Positions 1 through 8,402 of a stretch of DNA of 46,680 nucleotides are shown piece after piece. Source of the DNA: Treponema sp. UBA3649 (lineage in GTDB: Bacteria; Spirochaetota; Spirochaetia; Treponematales; Treponemataceae); assembly GCA_002373325.1 (NCBI GenBank), contig DFKI01000168.1:1-46680 (forward strand). Direction: 5' to 3'. The notes under the pieces were generated by a model. That model saw only the letters and a list, made by a program, of their open reading frames with translations, was not told the DNA's origin and searched no databases. Numbering within the stretch: the stretch's first letter is position 1; each line of letters opens with the position of its first letter. The position numbers and the translations under genes are program-made.

Positions 1-5
1 TAGGT

Positions 6-24
6 AGCCGCCGGCTTTTTTTTT
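6..24 (+). terminator. Possible terminator of an upstream gene
   Basis: A short stem (AGCC, loop GCC, GGCT) runs directly into nine T residues. The stem is only 4 bp as seen here, but its 5' side may begin before the window. The rest of 25-244 holds no convincing gene. It has one 7-bp inverted repeat (174-180 with 210-216) of unknown meaning. Confidence 0.4.
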
Positions 25-244
25 CCTTAAATTTTCAGATTGGCAACCATATTTTAAGAACAATGATGTCAATCAAAAAGAGAATTCAACTTGATTTAAG
101 TTTTCCGATACAATAGCTACAATAATCTGTGGAGAAAATTCTCTGGGATGAGTTGTTTTGTGTGTGATGCTTGCTCCCCGAAATCTATTTTAACAGGAGG
201 GAATAAGTCCGGGGAGAGTATCTTATAACATGCTATTTTGAGAT

Positions 245-3226
245 CTATTTTGAGGTCATTGTATAAATACCTGTCCATGGGAGTATCTTGCCGGAATCAT
301 CCTTGGGAAGACCATTTTTGATAAATAACCGGCATCTGTCAATCATTTTCTGTTCCATGGAGAGAATCCCTTTGTCAGGAAAATCCAGAGGCTCGTAGCA
401 TTGGGACGCTTGTTCGAAATATTTGATGGCCTTGTAGAAATCTTGTATATCCTTTTTGCCATCGGGATCGTTTCGTCCGTTCAAGTAAAGCTCCATTCCC
501 TTGTTGAAGATAGCCGCTGCCTCAATCTCCTCTGTCTTCATCTCTGAACGCAATCCCTGTATGCTGTAAATTTGGACGGGTTTTTCCACGTTGACAACCT
601 TAACGCAATCAAGCATTTTTGAAATCAACTTTCCCTCATGAGTGCTGGAATTCGCTTCTTTCCATGTACTTTCCGAGCACATAATCCATGAATCGTAGGC
701 TTTGTTGGTTCCTTCAAGACGGGACGCGAGGTTTACGTTGTTTCCCATTATCGTGTAGTTCAGTTTTTTTGCTGTTCCCATGTTTCCGACCGTCATGTCT
801 CCCGTGTTGATTCCAACTCTGGATCTGAGGTAGAACGGCTCTCCCGTCCTTGGATTTATGGGCAATGTAGCGCCATATTCCTTGTTGAACCGGGATTCGG
901 CTTGAAGCATACGGATTGCTGCGACACAAGCGTTCCATGCGTTGTCGGGATCGTCAATCGGAGCTCCGAAAAATGAGACAATCTCATCGCCCACATATTT
1001 GTCTATGGTTCCGTGCTCCATCATTATTGCGTCACTAAGCGCGCCAAGATAGTCGTTCAGGTATGATACAAGCCTGGATGCTCCATTTGCGGCTCCTTCC
1101 TTCTGTATCTCGTCCTCCGAAAGCACTGTCCCGGTAATTTCCCCGGACTTTATCTTCTCGTTACGGATCCTGACTTCCTCCGTGGTCATGTTGTTGACGG
1201 TCTCGGTGAATCCTGAGAAAGTTTTAACGTCGCTGAAAAGTGCCGTTATGTGCTTGCTCACTCCACCCAATCCGAGAAGACTTGGATTTTTTACGATCTC
1301 GCTTACGACCTCCGGTGTCACGTATGAGTCGAATCCGCGTCGCAGCGTGTTTTTGTCCCTTTCGGTGTCGATGAAACTCATGGCAAGCTCAATCAGATAG
1401 GTGACGACCAGCATGAGAAGCGGAGTGGTTATGGGCGTGTAGATGCGGAAAAGAACCATCATCAGAATCATGATGGCAAGGGGGGACGCCACGTATAGAA
1501 TTCCCCAGACGCTTTTTTTTGCGGGCGAGAGATTTTTTGTGAGAAGAAGGACAGTCAGCGCGGAGATAAATGCAAATGCGATTCCGAACCATACGTCAAC
1601 ATAGCGGATGAAATCTTTCTGGATGATTGTGTTCGCGACGTTCGCATGGGTTCCAAGGTTCGCGTACCGGCGTTGGAAAGGCATGACTCCAAGATCCGTG
1701 CTTCCCGTGGCCGAGTTTCCGATTATGCAGAATGTTCCCTCCACCAAATCCCTCATAATGCCGTAGTTTTCATTATAAAGCGCGATTTCTTCAATAAATG
1801 ACTGTGCGTAATCCTGCAAATCACCCTCCATTCTGATTGTAGAGAGCGAGTCTGCGAAATTCGTGCAGTATTCGAAGTATTCCCTCCTCATGTCAAAGTA
1901 CTCGTCATAGTCGCTTTGGGAAATTCCCCCGCCTATCGCGTTTCCGTCATCATCGTATCCAAGGCAGAGTGAGAGCATGTGGGCTTTTTTTGCCAGAATC
2001 TCACCGTAAAAAGATGCGAGCTCACCGGCGTTGGATATGAAATCACGGTCCTCATCGCTCAGGGAGGAATCATCCGACGAAAGCAATCCAAGCAGGTCAT
2101 AGTAAATCGCGTTCTCACTGTCATCGAGATATTTGAAGTTGAAGACCTCGGTGTGCGTGAAACTGTCGGAATAAATCTGGTGGAGCCAGTTGATAAGCAT
2201 ACGTCCGTGGTTGTCGAGCGGGATTGTTATGTCCTCACGTGTCTCCGATCCGGGAATAAGAGCTCCCTTGAGCTTAAGCGACCTGGGTTTTCTGATGATT
2301 TCCTGGACATCAAGTTCCCTGACAAGAGGCGCGAAGGAAAGCTGTCCCGTGTAAAGCCCGTTGTGATGGTTTAGGAGCTCCACCCTGCGCCTTGTGCCGT
2401 CCATGTCCACTATGACGTTCGTGAATCCGGCTCCCATTGCTGATGAGATGATTTTTCTGATTGCAGGAACGAAATCCCTGGTACTGCTGTCGGAATCCTC
2501 GTTCGCATTGTAGTTATTGTCACTCTCTATCCTGCCTTTCGGATCCCGCACGTTGGAAAAAAGAAATCGCTTTTCCGCGTATGCCTCGTCCTCATCGCTC
2601 ACGTCAATCTTTATGTCCCTTGTGTTGATTGTGAGGGATGTGTTTCCGAAAAACTGTATGGCACGTGAAAAATACTCGTCGTTGTCCTTGTTGAGACCTG
2701 AGCTTATCTGCGTGTACATGTCGGAAAGTGTCGGATCCACTGTGTTGTCAATCAACTCTGCCGATGCCTCCACCACGTCGGAAATGGGGATGCTGCCGTC
2801 CGCAATCACCTCGGCGAAAGAGCTTATCGCACCGGCTATGTTTTCCTCTCCCTCGCTGAATGCCCTCTGAGTGATTTGGTTGATTCCGTCATCCACGGCA
2901 AGGGATGATTCCGAGAGATACTCAATATCGAAAACGGCTGTTTTTGCGCCCAAGTCCTTCATTCTCAGGAGCACGTCGGCCAAAATGTCGCGGGTCCAAG
3001 GCCAGGATCCGTATTCGTTCAGGGATTTGTCCCCTATGTCCACGAGCAGAATCTTTTCGGACGCTTCCGGCGGTTTTGTCCAGCCAAGGAGCATATCGTA
3101 AATCCTGTAGTCCAGTTTTTGGGTGATTTTGGACATTGCGAGAAGTATACAAACCAAAGTGACGGCAACCAGTATGATTATGGACTGCCTCTTCTTGAAA
3201 AAAGATGTTTTTTTCGTGTTTTCCAT
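245..3226 (-). CDS. CHASE2-domain adenylate/guanylate cyclase (class III)
   Basis: Membrane-bound sensor cyclase of 993 residues making cAMP (or cGMP). An N-terminal membrane helix (about 15-32) is followed by a large extracytoplasmic CHASE2 domain, three closely spaced helices (about 560-640) and a class III cyclase domain (about 655-890). Metal-binding aspartates are seen in FSDVKTF (about D666) and YVGDE (about D747). The purine-recognising Lys is in IDKYVGD and a Thr in NYTIMG (about T825), which favours ATP. A TPR-like tail of about 90 residues follows. About 30 extra residues are inserted between the first metal motif and the helix leading to the second. No Shine-Dalgarno precedes the ATG; a TATAAT box lies 9 nt upstream, so the transcript may be leaderless. 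From memory, Treponema pallidum has a similar cyclase near a FecR-like protein. Family call is firm; nucleotide product is inferred. Confidence 0.93.
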   Translation of the reverse strand: MENTKKTSFFKKRQSIIILVAVTLVCILLAMSKITQKLDYRIYDMLLGWTKPPEASEKILLVDIGDKSLNEYGSWPWTRDILADVLLRMKDLGAKTAVFDIEYLSESSLAVDDGINQITQRAFSEGEENIAGAISSFAEVIADGSIPISDVVEASAELIDNTVDPTLSDMYTQISSGLNKDNDEYFSRAIQFFGNTSLTINTRDIKIDVSDEDEAYAEKRFLFSNVRDPKGRIESDNNYNANEDSDSSTRDFVPAIRKIISSAMGAGFTNVIVDMDGTRRRVELLNHHNGLYTGQLSFAPLVRELDVQEIIRKPRSLKLKGALIPGSETREDITIPLDNHGRMLINWLHQIYSDSFTHTEVFNFKYLDDSENAIYYDLLGLLSSDDSSLSDEDRDFISNAGELASFYGEILAKKAHMLSLCLGYDDDGNAIGGGISQSDYDEYFDMRREYFEYCTNFADSLSTIRMEGDLQDYAQSFIEEIALYNENYGIMRDLVEGTFCIIGNSATGSTDLGVMPFQRRYANLGTHANVANTIIQKDFIRYVDVWFGIAFAFISALTVLLLTKNLSPAKKSVWGILYVASPLAIMILMMVLFRIYTPITTPLLMLVVTYLIELAMSFIDTERDKNTLRRGFDSYVTPEVVSEIVKNPSLLGLGGVSKHITALFSDVKTFSGFTETVNNMTTEEVRIRNEKIKSGEITGTVLSEDEIQKEGAANGASRLVSYLNDYLGALSDAIMMEHGTIDKYVGDEIVSFFGAPIDDPDNAWNACVAAIRMLQAESRFNKEYGATLPINPRTGEPFYLRSRVGINTGDMTVGNMGTAKKLNYTIMGNNVNLASRLEGTNKAYDSWIMCSESTWKEANSSTHEGKLISKMLDCVKVVNVEKPVQIYSIQGLRSEMKTEEIEAAAIFNKGMELYLNGRNDPDGKKDIQDFYKAIKYFEQASQCYEPLDFPDKGILSMEQKMIDRCRLFIKNGLPKDDSGKILPWTGIYTMTSK

Positions 3227-3264
3227 ATGACAAAAATTATAACATATGTTATAATAAAAGACAA
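3227..3264. promoter_or_regulatory. Overlapping divergent promoters on a palindrome
   Basis: A perfect 20-bp palindrome at 3236-3255 supplies a TATAAT box to each strand. Plus strand: ATGACA (3227-3232), 17-bp spacer, TATAAT (3250-3255). Minus strand: TTGTCT (3264-3259), 17-bp spacer, TATAAT (3241-3236). The two promoters occupy the same DNA, so they should compete for RNA polymerase. The minus start site would fall 1-3 nt before the cyclase ATG; the plus start site near 3262 leaves an approximately 84-nt leader before the exported protein at 3346. Confidence 0.7.
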
Positions 3265-3345
3265 AGAGTTTTTTTGCGGGATTCGAAGGATTGCTTTTCA
3301 GCCCGCGGCCTTTAAGTCGTTCTCTTCTATTGTATGGAGTGGATT

Positions 3346-3816
3346 ATGAGAAAATTTTTTGTTCTTTTACTTGTGTTTCTTGCCTTTCCGTTTTTTTCAT
3401 TCGCTCAGTCGGCGGATAAAGTGACCGAGATTCTTGAGGCGGAGGAAATTACCTACGGGCAGCTGGGCTATCTTTCGGCTTGTGAGCTTTCTCTTGTGAA
3501 TGATTCCGCGTCTTTCGTTGAGGCTTTTACGGCTTTGCAGAACGAGGGCTATGTATCCAAATCAGTTTCGGCGGGTGACAAGGTGACTTACAAGGGACTT
3601 GCGGGAATCTGCTCAAAGACTTACGGGATAAGGAAAAGTTTTCTTTACAGAATCACTTCGGCTGACAGATATGCGTTCAGGCAGCTGCAGTCTCTTGGCG
3701 CTGTTTCATCCTCCGCGGATCCTTTGTGGACCGTAAGCGGGTATGATGCCATGTGCGTGATTTCGCAGTGCATCGAGATTTCGGGACAAGGCTCTTCAAA
3801 TGAGGGAGGTGAGTGA
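3346..3816 (+). CDS. Exported protein of unknown function
   Basis: A 156-residue protein with a clear signal peptide (short basic start, hydrophobic core, cleavage probably after FSFAQ). The start at 3346 is chosen over 3334 because GGAGTGG lies 4-10 nt upstream and the signal peptide then has normal length. The mature part is small and probably helical, with several Cys residues that could pair in the periplasm. I do not recognise a domain. It is the first gene of a plus-strand run with the putative barrel protein (1 nt between the genes) and the FecR-like protein, so a periplasmic or outer-membrane role is inferred from context only. Confidence 0.8.
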   Translation: MRKFFVLLLVFLAFPFFSFAQSADKVTEILEAEEITYGQLGYLSACELSLVNDSASFVEAFTALQNEGYVSKSVSAGDKVTYKGLAGICSKTYGIRKSFLYRITSADRYAFRQLQSLGAVSSSADPLWTVSGYDAMCVISQCIEISGQGSSNEGGE

Positions 3817-3817
3817 G

Positions 3818-4990
3818 ATGGCTCTTTTTTCAAGGAAAACGATTGTTTCTCTTTTTTGCGCGCTTGCTTTGGGATCGTCCATTCATGCGCTGGATTTCGG
3901 CGGCATTTTCTCCAATGCTTCCAAACTCTATACGAACAGTTGGAATCCAATTTCGCTTTCCCAGCAGGACGGACTTACGGCCTGGATAAAATGTCCTCTT
4001 TCGGCGGACGGAAAAATCTATCTGGCGGGGGAGGGAACGGCTCTCTTCAAATTCGGCGCGGATGACATCACAAGGTTGGGGGAGGGCAGTCCTTCGTTTC
4101 ATCTGGATCTCGGTCTCCTTAAGATGGGATATTCCCTGAGCATCGGGGATTTGCTTCTTGAAATCAATGCGGGACGTTTTTTTAAGAGCGACGGAAGCGG
4201 GCTGATTTTCTCTCAGACGGCGGATGGGGCTGACCTGAGCTTTTCGGGAAATATTTTTAGCGCGGGGGCCTTCGCTTTCTATACCGGGCTTACAAACGCA
4301 CATTTTGTCTCAATGGTGAGCGACGCTGGCGTGGACGAGGGGTCAATCTACTCTTTCTCGTCTCCGTATATTGTGGCCGGGGCAAATGTTTCGTTTCCCT
4401 ATCTTTTCGCAAATCAGACAGTGGGGGCTGAATTCATCGCTGCTTTGGGGATGAAGGGAATCGGCTCTGACAATTCGGGAAACAACTCATTTTACGCGAC
4501 ATTGCTTGCAAACGGTCCGATTGTGACGAATCTTTTCTATGATTTTTCCACCACGCTCGGGTTCGGCGACGGAGTGAGCAATCTTACCCAGCTCAACCTG
4601 AACTTCTATCCCCCGGTGATGAACTTGAGTCCTTCGGTGAGTCTTGGCATTCTTTATGCTTCGGGTGAGTCAGGCGCTCTCAAGGCTTTTTCCGGAATTA
4701 CAAGCAAGGCTGTTTCCAACGCTTTTTCAGCTGCTGATTTGAGCTCTGTTTTCAAGGCTGGTCTCTCTGCCTCCGTAAAACCTCTTGATGAGCTTTTTGT
4801 TGGGCTCGGGACGGGAGTGCTCTTTGATTTGACCTCTGACTTCGCATACAGCGGGTTCGAGTGGTCGCTTTCGGCTAAGTATCAGATTTTTACGGACCTG
4901 CAGGTGGGACTTTCTCTTTTGCAGTATTATGGTGCGGATGAGTATGACAACAACTCCGCGATGACTCTGAATGTCGTCCTGGCATTCTGA
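3818..4990 (+). CDS. Putative outer-membrane beta-barrel protein
   Basis: A 390-residue exported protein with signal peptide (cleaved near SSIHA). The start at 3818 fits a GGGAGG site 8 nt upstream that overlaps the end of the preceding gene; an in-frame ATG at 3800 lies before that site. The mature protein is rich in Gly, Ser, Phe and Tyr, with alternating polar/apolar stretches ending in aromatic residues (for example the C-terminal MTLNVVLAF), as in porin-type barrels. A C-terminal Phe is typical of proteins handled by the BAM complex. No specific family was recognised. It is co-transcribed with the preceding exported protein and the FecR-domain protein. Barrel topology is an inference. 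Confidence 0.75.
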   Translation: MALFSRKTIVSLFCALALGSSIHALDFGGIFSNASKLYTNSWNPISLSQQDGLTAWIKCPLSADGKIYLAGEGTALFKFGADDITRLGEGSPSFHLDLGLLKMGYSLSIGDLLLEINAGRFFKSDGSGLIFSQTADGADLSFSGNIFSAGAFAFYTGLTNAHFVSMVSDAGVDEGSIYSFSSPYIVAGANVSFPYLFANQTVGAEFIAALGMKGIGSDNSGNNSFYATLLANGPIVTNLFYDFSTTLGFGDGVSNLTQLNLNFYPPVMNLSPSVSLGILYASGESGALKAFSGITSKAVSNAFSAADLSSVFKAGLSASVKPLDELFVGLGTGVLFDLTSDFAYSGFEWSLSAKYQIFTDLQVGLSLLQYYGADEYDNNSAMTLNVVLAF

Positions 4991-5027
4991 TGGATTTTAT
5001 AATGGGATTTTCACAGGAGGTTTCGGT

Positions 5028-5837
5028 ATGAAAGGTATAAAAAGAACGGTTGCTGCTTTTATGTTCGCGGCTCTTGCAGTAGGTTCGGTAAGTGCCCTTG
5101 AGGCGAAGGTGATTTCTGTAAGCGGAAAGGTTGAGGTGCAAAAAAGCGGCTCTTCCGCATGGACCCCGCTCAAATCCGGCGACACGGTTTCAAAGGGCTC
5201 CGTAATCTCCACCGGCTTCAAGTCCAGCGCGGAAATACAGATTGACGGTTCAAAGGTTTCTCTTGAGCCCCTCACACGCATCACGATTGAAAAACTTGCT
5301 TCAGGATCTGCGAAGGATGAGGCAAGTCTCTATCTGAACAGCGGAAAAGTCAACGCCGACGTGAAAAAAACATCGGGAAAAAAGGTTGATTTCAAGGTGT
5401 CTTCCCCTGTTGCGACGGCTTCTGTCCGTGGAACTGTGTTCTCATTCAACGCAAGGGGTGATTTGACCACCAGGGAAGGTCTTGTGAGCAAGGGACCCGG
5501 AGTTCCGAGAGCGAATGTTTCGGATTCCGATGAGACCGGGGATTTCGTGCCTGCTGACGGTGAGTCAAGCGTGACGACCTCCACCGAGAAAGTGAGCGGA
5601 AAAAGGGAGATTCCTGTAGCCGCAGGTCAGTCAAGCTCGGGAGACACTGTTACCGGAAGGTCTGGAAATCCTCAGAGGGAAAAAGCCGGGGCTTCAATGG
5701 GACCTCGCGGAGACGGTACTTCATCGCTTGCTTCAAAGGAGGCCGGAAAGACTCAGGCTGGACAAGGACCTGCTTTCGGGGGATCCGTGGACAAAAAGAG
5801 CGGAACGGTCATAATCTCAATCAGTATTGAGGACTGA
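5028..5837 (+). CDS. FecR-domain exported protein
   Basis: A 269-residue protein with an N-terminal signal peptide (cleaved near VSALE) and a FecR-type domain at about residues 22-140. Characteristic pieces are VISVSGKVEVQ, PLKSGDTVSKGSVISTG and the later SPVATASVRGTVF. The start at 5028 is chosen because AGGAGG lies 7 nt upstream; the longer reading frame from 4971 overlaps the preceding gene. The last roughly 120 residues are low complexity (Ser, Gly, Thr, charged) and look disordered. FecR domains sense or transmit envelope signals, or bind ligands in the periplasm; in spirochaetes they are not tied to iron transport. There is no sigma factor or TonB receptor nearby, so an iron-signalling role is not supported. 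Confidence 0.85.
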   Translation: MKGIKRTVAAFMFAALAVGSVSALEAKVISVSGKVEVQKSGSSAWTPLKSGDTVSKGSVISTGFKSSAEIQIDGSKVSLEPLTRITIEKLASGSAKDEASLYLNSGKVNADVKKTSGKKVDFKVSSPVATASVRGTVFSFNARGDLTTREGLVSKGPGVPRANVSDSDETGDFVPADGESSVTTSTEKVSGKREIPVAAGQSSSGDTVTGRSGNPQREKAGASMGPRGDGTSSLASKEAGKTQAGQGPAFGGSVDKKSGTVIISISIED

Positions 5838-5874
5838 AGAATCTGATTTTTCCGCTTTCCATCTGGAAGACGAA

Positions 5875-8187
5875 ATGAAGAACATTTACGCCCTTATTTT
5901 TGCAGGCATGGGAATCGTGCTTGCGGCTTGCATCATAATCACATTTTTCAGTAGTAAAAAAAGAATCGCGTTTCTGTTGCGTTGCTCGCTTCTTTGCGCC
6001 TTGGTTCCTACGCTGGCAAATGTGGCCATACTGGTCTCCTCTTCTCCTCTTGTTTGCGGTTTTGCATACGCGCTTTTCTATGCCGCAATCAACTGGATGC
6101 TCATCTTCGTCTTTCATTTTTGTCTTGCGTACACTTCGACGAGACTAAGGTGGACTTGGTTTTTGAAGCTCCTCTACCTCATTACGTTTGTGGATTCCGT
6201 CATAATGATTCTGAATCCCTTTTTCGGAAAGGCTTTTACGGTCTATCAGGTTGTTGATGCCGATCACAGCGTGTATTTTCTGACCGAGGGGCATCTGCTT
6301 TTCAACCTGCATCTTTTGTTCTCCTATCTGCTTTCGGCACTGAGCTTCATCACCCTGATTGTCAAAATCTTCACCTCAGCGCTCGTGTATTTTCAAAAAT
6401 ATTTTATCATTCTGTGCAGCCTGCTCGTGGTGGTCCTTTGGGATGCCTTTTTCGTGGCGAAAAGAACCTACATCGACAAGTCAATCATGGGATTCGGGAT
6501 GTGCTCCATACTTCTCACGTATTTTTCCATCATGCACAGGCCCTGGAGATTAATCAACGGTCTTCTGGGAAAAATCTTCGCAAAAAGCCCGAGGATGTTT
6601 TTTTTCTTCGACAGCGACGGGGAGTGCATATATGCGAATTCTCCCGCGAAGGATTTCTTTTCATTAAGCGACCACAACCTGAACTCGTGCAAGGAGCCTC
6701 TCAGGGAAATTCTCAAGGCTGATTTTTTTCCGATGAACAGCAGGTCATTCACGAAAATGTACATGGTCCAGAGAAACGGAAAGAAAATCTACCTTAAAAT
6801 AGAGTACAAGGCGAACTACCACGGCAAGAGACTGGAGGGATGTTTCTACAGCATACAGGATTGCACTGAGATTGAGGAGAACTCTAAGCGTGAGAAATTC
6901 AGGGCCGAACATGACGAGCTTACGGGAATCTACAAGTGCGACGTGCTATATGAGAAGGTTGAGAGGAGGCTGCGAGAGAATCCCGACGTTGAGTACTATC
7001 TGATTGTCACCGACATAAAGGACTTCAAGCTCATAAATGATGTCTTCGGCGAGGAGGAGGGAGACCGGATTTTGGTACGCATCGCATCGACGATTTCCAC
7101 GATGAAGATTCCGACCCTGCTTTACGGACGGCTGAGCGGTGACAGGTTCGGTCTGATGATGAGCCGTGAGGATTACGGGGAGAACATAAAGCTTTTCCGC
7201 TCATATTTCATAGAGATTTCAAACATTCTCAAGGACAGAAACTATTCGATTGTGGTCCATGCCGGAATCTACCGGGTGCAGAAAAATGATTTCGCCGTCT
7301 CCACACTCTTTGACAGGGCTAGGCTCGCAATCAACACGATAAAGGACGGATACAAAAGCGGGGCCGTTTTCTATGACGATTCAATCAGGAGGCAGATTGT
7401 CTGGGAGAGACGGATCGCAGGCGAGATGGATTCAGCTTTGAAGTCGGGTCAGTTCAAGATCTTCCTTCAACCGCAGGTGGACGGAGATGGTGTCATGCAC
7501 GGTGCCGAGGCTCTTGTAAGGTGGGATCATCCGGAGAGAGGGCTTCTTCCGCCAAGCCATTTTATCAGTACTTTCGAAAAGAACGGTCAGATCGCACAGA
7601 TTGACCTTTTCGTGTGGGAGTTTGCCTGCATGACTTTGCAGAAATGGAGGAGATTGGGACGCGGGGAGCTTTACATTTCGGTGAACGTTTCCCCGGTGGA
7701 TTTTTACTATCTGGATGTTTACGAGGGAATTTCGGAGCTGGTCGCCAAGTACAACATAGAGCCGAAAAATCTGCGTCTTGAGGTGACGGAGGGAATGGTG
7801 GGTACTGACCTGGAGCTGAAACTTCCGGTGATTGAAAGACTCAGGATGGCAGGATTCGTAATTGTGCTGGATAATTTTGGAAGCGGAAACGCGTCTTTGA
7901 ACACGCTCAAGAATTTGCCCATGGACGGACTCAAGATGGACATGGATTTGATGTACAAGACGAAGGATGTGGAGAAGAGCAAGACCATAGTGCGGTCGGT
8001 AATCAAACTTGCCGGGGACCTTGGGATAGAGACTGCCGGAGAAGGTGTGGGCGGACGTATGCAGGTGGATTTCCTGAAGAGCGTGGGATGCAATCTTTTC
8101 CAGGGATATTTTTTCGCCAAGCCCGTTTCAGTGCAGGATTTCGAGAAGGAATATCTTGAGCCAGGCTTTGTTTTCAATCAGGTTTAG
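5875..8187 (+). CDS. Membrane GGDEF-EAL protein with degenerate motifs
   Basis: A 770-residue c-di-GMP-related protein. It has about seven N-terminal helices (1-225, resembling the 7TM histidine-kinase sensor module), a PAS-like stretch (about 238-335), a GGDEF-type domain (about 345-505) and an EAL domain (about 515-755). The GGDEF signature reads SGDRF (421-425), so cyclase activity is unlikely. In the EAL domain E545 (EAL), N604, E636/E639, K687/D689 and QGYFFAKP are present. The usual DDFG is DNFG (666-669) and EGVET is EGVGG (723-727), so phosphodiesterase activity is doubtful. The start is the ATG at 5875 with GGAAG upstream; a TTG at 5827 would overlap the FecR gene. Confidence 0.9.
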   Translation: MKNIYALIFAGMGIVLAACIIITFFSSKKRIAFLLRCSLLCALVPTLANVAILVSSSPLVCGFAYALFYAAINWMLIFVFHFCLAYTSTRLRWTWFLKLLYLITFVDSVIMILNPFFGKAFTVYQVVDADHSVYFLTEGHLLFNLHLLFSYLLSALSFITLIVKIFTSALVYFQKYFIILCSLLVVVLWDAFFVAKRTYIDKSIMGFGMCSILLTYFSIMHRPWRLINGLLGKIFAKSPRMFFFFDSDGECIYANSPAKDFFSLSDHNLNSCKEPLREILKADFFPMNSRSFTKMYMVQRNGKKIYLKIEYKANYHGKRLEGCFYSIQDCTEIEENSKREKFRAEHDELTGIYKCDVLYEKVERRLRENPDVEYYLIVTDIKDFKLINDVFGEEEGDRILVRIASTISTMKIPTLLYGRLSGDRFGLMMSREDYGENIKLFRSYFIEISNILKDRNYSIVVHAGIYRVQKNDFAVSTLFDRARLAINTIKDGYKSGAVFYDDSIRRQIVWERRIAGEMDSALKSGQFKIFLQPQVDGDGVMHGAEALVRWDHPERGLLPPSHFISTFEKNGQIAQIDLFVWEFACMTLQKWRRLGRGELYISVNVSPVDFYYLDVYEGISELVAKYNIEPKNLRLEVTEGMVGTDLELKLPVIERLRMAGFVIVLDNFGSGNASLNTLKNLPMDGLKMDMDLMYKTKDVEKSKTIVRSVIKLAGDLGIETAGEGVGGRMQVDFLKSVGCNLFQGYFFAKPVSVQDFEKEYLEPGFVFNQV

Positions 8188-8195
8188 GTCTAGCT

Positions 8196-8402
8196 CTAGC
8201 TAATCATTTCGTAACCCGCCGCTTTGACAGCCTCACTAATCTCCTCATCGCTGACAGGGTGGGTGAGTTTCAGGACGACCTGCTTTTTTTCATGGTCCGC
8301 CTTTGCCTCACTTACTCCGTCGATTTTTTCCAGGGCTTCCTTGACATGAGCCTCACAATGAGAGCACATCATGCCCTCAACTCCAATCGTCTTTTCTTCC
8401 AT
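8196..8402 (-). CDS. copZ: Embedded CopZ-like copper chaperone (alternative start inside copA)
   Basis: In the copA frame, an ATG at 8402-8400 is preceded by AAGGAG (8414-8409) with a 6-nt spacer, as good a translation start as most genes here. Initiation there gives a 68-residue protein that is a complete HMA domain (GMMCSHC motif), the size and fold of CopZ. So one gene may make both the full pump and a free chaperone. E. coli is known to make a free CopA(Z) from copA by frameshifting, from the 5' end. Here the mechanism would be internal initiation at the 3' end. Alternatively this is a simple fusion of two former neighbours that has kept the old signal. Confidence 0.5.
   Translation of the reverse strand: MEEKTIGVEGMMCSHCEAHVKEALEKIDGVSEAKADHEKKQVVLKLTHPVSDEEISEAVKAAGYEMIS

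Noticed and set aside
174..216. Inverted repeat CTCCCCG/CGGGGAG as terminator or riboswitch
   Set aside because: Seven pairs with a 29-nt loop and no T tract or conserved aptamer features.
1979..2374. 131-residue open frame opposite the cyclase gene
   Set aside because: It lies wholly inside the cyclase gene on the other strand, has no ribosome site and no domain; shadow of the real gene.
3334..3345. Upstream ATG for the exported protein
   Set aside because: It overlaps the ribosome site GGAGTGG used by the ATG at 3346 and gives a less typical signal peptide.
5028..5837. FecR protein as part of an iron-uptake signalling system
   Set aside because: No extracytoplasmic sigma factor and no TonB-dependent receptor is nearby.
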